Assembly (NCBI GenBank): GCA_905331475.1
Contig: CAJNYU010003841.1
Span: 85,772 to 149,771 of the forward strand
Direction: 5' to 3'
Source of the DNA: Rotaria socialis
Taxonomy: Eukaryota > Rotifera > Eurotatoria > Philodinida > Philodinidae
Length of the DNA: 64,000 nt
Part shown: positions 59,726 through 64,000 of the stretch, piece after piece
How positions within the stretch are numbered: the first letter of the stretch is position 1
Layout of the letters: each line of letters starts with the position of its first letter
The notes under the pieces: model-generated
Database searches by the model: none
What the model saw: only the letters and a program-made list of their open reading frames with translations
Told to the model about the DNA's origin: nothing
Made by a program: the position numbers and the translations under genes

Positions 59726-61120
59726 ATTTAAATATTGTGTACGGAGAAACTAAAAATAACCGTGCCAACTATGTTTCTTTGAATTTGAACAAAATCTAAA
59801 CAGTAACATTGTTACTGTAACAATAATATATATATATAAGAACGTATATAACAAAGGATAGAAGACGAATGGACAAGAACACGATATCGACTAAGAGAAT
59901 GAAAGAAATAGATATATATGCAATAGTAGAATAAGAAATCCATTAGTTAATCGAATTTTTGATTGACCTTAGCTCCATCTTTAGAAATCTTTGTTTGGAA
60001 TGTTGATATTTGAGATAGAAATTTCACTAGACCTTTTCAATAAAAAGCTATGATCACGTGGGAAAATCAATTTTCGACTTCAAAGTTTACAGGTCCAAAG
60101 TTCTCAATAAGATTAGCTAATTGTACAAGCTTCAGTTTGACTAGTATGTCTTTTCTGAAGGTACAAATTTTGCTTTTTCACATGAGAGAATTTCAAATAT
60201 TTAACATATGAGGATATGAGATACTAGAAAAGCTAAAACTTGCATTATGAACTAATCTCATTATAAGAACTTTGTTCATGTGAAGGTTGAAACCAATTTT
60301 CTATACGATCATAAATTTTTGTTTGAAAATTCGAGTCAAATTTGAATATATCGAGGACGAAGATTTGGAAAATCAAAACATTCTAGACTTTTCCACTACT
60401 ACTCAGATGAACATCGTCTCGATCGAAAAGCGATTTGATACATTGGAGATTTCCTCATCAGTTTATGAACAGTTTCTTCGCATGACATTAAACTATTATG
60501 ATAGTTCCTAATGAGTTTGGTCATGTTTCAATTGAATGTAGTCGTGTATTGTGAGGATACAGAAAGTACATTTTAATTTCAAGATGAAAACTATCGTAAA
60601 TAATTACGCAACATTGAGAAAAACACAAATAATATTATCAAAAATACTCGCACTATTTTAAGAGTTTTTCATAATATATAGTCAAATTAAGCTAGAAATG
60701 TTAGAAAATAAATTTTTGGTTCTGATCTAAAGGAAATTATTTAAGAATTAATTTGAGGGTTTTCTCTCTTCAATCAAATTTTGATTTGTAAGATAATTCT
60801 TTTAAAACTATAGAATATTTAACTCTCATCTTTTGTTTCGATTGAAACAAATTTTTATTTTGTAGTCGCACGTTTCCTATCTCTAACTTCTTTTTTTTCG
60901 TGATATCAGGCTAAAGTTGGTCTCGGGCATGTCTCACATTTTCTAGCATCTTCATATGAAACTGGTATAGAGATTAAAGAAAGGGTTTGTCTTAATATCT
61001 AAATAAAAAAGATTCGTTTAATTACTTTCAGAATTATTCTTATTTTTATCGAATTGAAAATTAAATGCGTCAAGAATACTTGATATTGTTTTTGTTTAAA
61101 ATCTAATGTACGCTTCATTG
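59726..61120. other. AT-rich, no assignable gene
   Basis: A 74-codon frame at 60287-60511 (+) has an acidic, protein-like composition but no recognised family or splice context. A short (TA)n tract lies near 59825-59840. Nothing else supportable. Confidence 0.4.
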
Positions 61121-61139
61121 ATGTTAATTCATGAAAATA

Positions 61140-61790
61140 AAAATAAATAATTGATTATATTTTATCTGCAATAATTTTTGAGATAATGCTGTTGCATACG
61201 TGAATACAATTTCATCATTAATATCTTGTTTATCACCATTAATAATATGATTATTAAACGAACAAATAATTAATTATTGTTGCTAAACGGAATGTTTGTT
61301 CATCATGCACTAATTTAAAACGTTTTAATGCTCGTAAACTTCGATGATTTTGTACATGAATTATATTAAGAAAAAAATCAATTTCAATATCATTATAATT
61401 ATAATTACCTAAACGTCTTAAATAATTGAAATTTTCATCGTCTATATTAATATCTATAATTAATCATAAAAGACAAATAAATTGATGTCGTATATAAATT
61501 AATATTTCTTATTGTTTTATATTAAAAGAATTTCACTTAAAATATGGTTAATATACTGGAATTTGTTTAAGAAACAAATTTATACATTGTAATACATATC
61601 CGCGTGATGATGAATCATTTATTGAATAATGAAATTCTTATAAACAATGATAAAATAAATATAAATATAAATATTCATTTTTATTTTTGAATAGCTTGTA
61701 ATGTTGAAATTTCGTTTCTTATTTATTTATAACCACTTAGACGATGTTCATAGTCAGGCTCATGAACTTGATCAAGATTCCAAGAATTTA
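61140..61790 (-). pseudogene. Decayed protein-coding gene fragment, possibly HEAT-like, unidentified
   Basis: Read on the minus strand from about 61785 to 61150, protein-like blocks follow one another in changing frames: INSWNLDQVHEPDYEHRLSG; a stop; IRNEISTLQAIQ; FHYSINDSSSRGYVLQCINL; an intron-like gap of about 120 bp (GTATAT...TTATAG); then FNYLRRLGNYNYNDIEIDFF, HRSLRALKRFKLVHDEQTFR and LATIINYLF; a frameshift; INGDKQDINDEIVFTYATAL and SQKLLQ. The helical, leucine-rich character resembles HEAT-repeat proteins, but I cannot name the parent. The stops and shifts indicate a pseudogene. Confidence 0.5.
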
Positions 61791-61799
61791 TTTTAATAA

Positions 61800-64000
61800 A
61801 TTGCTTCTAATATCAAATTGCACTAGAAAAAATATACATGTTAGCGTAATCACTTTGGACAAACTAAATGTGTTCTTTAGCCTAATTCTACTAATGTAAA
61901 ACGCGTCAAGTGAAAAATCTTCAGTAAATTATAGTTATTTTCCAAGGATAATCAATCGTCACAGGAAACGATCTGTCTTATTTATTTCTGCATCTCTTTC
62001 GTGTCTTTTGTTACTAATGTTTCAATTTTTCTCTACCTTACTATAATTTGCTCGTTATTTTTCCTTTATTTAACATTATTATTATAACTATTGATTTCAC
62101 TGATAAACAACAACCTGTTGTACATATTCATTATGTCTACATGTCGTCTGAACATACTGTCATATATTAAAGTATAGTAACTCACGGGTCTTAAAATCAT
62201 GATCAGTGTGAAAAGTGACAATTTATGAAGATAGAAAACTCGTTTTTAGCAGTAAAATTCATAACAAATTTGAAAATATGTGTTTTTAATGCTGCTGTAC
62301 AACAGCGATATCCTTGATCATGCCTAGGTCGAAAATCTACGATCGTATACGACCATAAGCTACAAAATACAGCAAAAAATGACCATCGCACGCGACATCG
62401 TAATCGGCAAGTGTATACGGCACAGTAAGACCTTGTACGGTGTTCATTTACGGTCCCCACACATGTCATTTGCAAACGACGACCGTATACGATCATACTT
62501 TTGTCGTTCATTTCTATTATAAGAGAAATTACGACAATCAAAGACACAAGCTAAAGAGAACTTTGTCGTTGTTAGGCTGTAGGACTAACACTTCCTAGTT
62601 TATTCTACGATCGAAAAACAACAACAACGTCGAGACTAACAAAACATATATTGACCGTTCCACACAGATGACCAATCAAGAGAACATATAGAAGAGAGAA
62701 GAAAAGAGAGGTAGTGGATATCAGATAGCGCCACTACCTAACAGTCGGGATCCATGGTTTTCTTGTAGTTTTATCGAGGGTATGATATCATTTAGCACCT
62801 GGTCTCTTACTGTGAATGTTTTATAACTTTTTGTCTTTATATTGATCTCTATCACTGGAAACGGAACTCTAACAATAACATATATATTTGAAGCACATTT
62901 TGAATTATTTACTTTTCAAACAACAATACAATTCAATAATAACCTAAGTCCGGTACATTAAATATATTTTCTTAAGATAATTTTATTGAACAATTTACAG
63001 GTAAAATTAAAGAAATTTTCAAAGGTTTTTTTTTTTTTAGGAATAACTTTCTCAACCAATTTATGAGCAAGATTAATTCAATCATAAAAAGAATTTCTTT
63101 TTCTTTGGGAAGACATCATGTGATTTTAATTGGATAAAAATCGTTGGTTTTTCTTGAAAATGTTGCATTATATTATATTTCATTATACTACAGTATTTAA
63201 AATATTCACAAATATATTCCAATTTCGAAAGACTTCGAATTCGAAATATTCTAGAATAGTCTAAGCTCTGTTGTGAATCTTATTCAGCATTTTTTTCATT
63301 ATTGAGAAATCCTGGCAAAGGATTCGAACCTTGGTTGTTCTCAACTGCTATGTAAATGTATTCAATCATTTTTTACTCGTTGCGGTTGAAGCTGCGAAAC
63401 CTCGAATTACAAGTTACATTCATTATATTTTTCTTTCAAAAACTTAATATGAAGTTTTTGTTACCGTGATTGGATTTTTTTGATTCATCAATATGTGAAA
63501 CAATTAATGGATTGTCAGCTAAAAAAAAAAGAAAAGATCAGTATAAAGGAGATGTTGCAATAAGTCCGATTCTTTGCCAATTATATTTAGCGCTCGGAAG
63601 TGTATCAATCGCTTGTTAGGTACACTTTCTGACGTTTAGTTTTGCTTTATGTTGACATGATTTTTTGACCCGTTTGATCCATCCGGGACTTCTAAAAAGC
63701 CTTTTTCTCTCAAATAACTTGACGATTATATTCACTAGATGCGATTTTTCATGCTGATCGCGAGTATCATATTTAAAAACGATAACAATCGGCTTTTAAC
63801 AGAGAAAAATACACACTACTTATAAATTTATCACAGAATAGTTTTCATTTCATAGCTGTTTTGCATATTAGAAATATACTTAAGAGAGGCTCCGCCAGAC
63901 CATCGAGAATTCACATAACATGGTCAAATTTCAAATCCAACTCTAACTATGTTTATTCGATAGCCCATATTGAGAAACCTATACAGTAAAAATTTTAGAC
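61800..64000. other. AT-rich terminal stretch with a GTATAC-centred inverted repeat
   Basis: At 62340-62355 and 62478-62494 the sequence ATCGTATACGACC is inverted (GACCGTATACGAT), about 140 bp apart, with further GTATAC words between. A minus-strand frame at 62203-62547 spans it but looks like a by-product of the repeat. The rest, to the window end, shows no supportable gene. Confidence 0.4.

Noticed and set aside
62203..62547. 114-codon minus frame
   Set aside because: Overlaps a GTATAC-centred inverted repeat; the cysteine/arginine-rich translation appears to be a by-product of the repeat.
63310..63360. GGATTCGAACC resembling a tRNA T arm / B box on the minus strand
   Set aside because: No acceptor, D or anticodon stems can be drawn around it; a chance B box or tRNA fragment at most.
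1..64000. CRISPR arrays, prokaryotic operons, rRNA genes
   Set aside because: None seen; all gene structures are eukaryotic with spliceosomal introns, and the only tandem arrays are the 80-bp and roughly 280-bp repeats without spacer structure.

Overview
This is AT-rich eukaryotic nuclear DNA. The genes have many very short introns (mostly about 50-60 bp, GT-AG, AT-rich). They mix conserved metazoan housekeeping genes with intron-poor carbohydrate-active genes, an F-box/leucine-rich family and a pentapeptide-repeat membrane protein. Together with short TGTGGG-type motifs this best fits a bdelloid rotifer (Adineta/Rotaria type). That assignment is inferred from gene families, intron size and repeat character, not from a database match.

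Layout. 1-5.9 kb: 3' part of an acetyl-CoA transporter (SLC33A1) and a complete SMPD4 gene, both on +. 6.8-12.7 kb: two convergent secreted carbohydrate-active genes, a single-exon GH38-like/DUF5054 protein (+) and a GH3 beta-xylosidase-like enzyme (-). 13-18.3 kb: foldback MITE-like DNA, a small secreted cysteine-containing peptide gene (-), and a pentapeptide-repeat membrane protein whose frame is interrupted (+). 20.4-26 kb: WDR59 (GATOR2 subunit), with a tRNA-Gly(TCC) gene antisense in intron 1 and a 941-bp TA-flanked transposon in intron 3. 26.1-36.4 kb: PMP3-type proteolipid (-), a four-TM protein (+), riboflavin kinase (+), a small single-pass membrane protein (-) and ribosomal protein L15 (+). 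38.3 kb: a nonautonomous element with 8-bp target duplications. 39.9-44.3 kb: an SLC30-type cation transporter (-) and a partly resolved membrane-protein gene (-).

From about 46 kb the character changes. There are tandem repeats, foldback MITEs and a large imperfect palindrome. An F-box/LRR-like gene (-, 49.1-54.6 kb) has a 3.5-kb repeat-filled intron and one in-frame stop. A decayed sorting-nexin-25-like gene carries a 1.75-kb hAT transposon in its last intron. A zinc-binding protein gene is split in an exon by an 826-bp hAT-type element. A decayed unidentified gene lies at 61.1-61.8 kb. The right third therefore looks like a transposon- and pseudogene-rich block, in contrast to the gene-dense left half.

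No prokaryote-style operon or CRISPR is present and no integrated multi-gene system was recognised. The most notable signals are an SLC30 protein lacking most canonical metal-site residues, two gene/hAT collisions with exact 8-bp duplications, and a hidden small secreted peptide gene. Splice models were built by eye from frame continuity and remembered family sequences.
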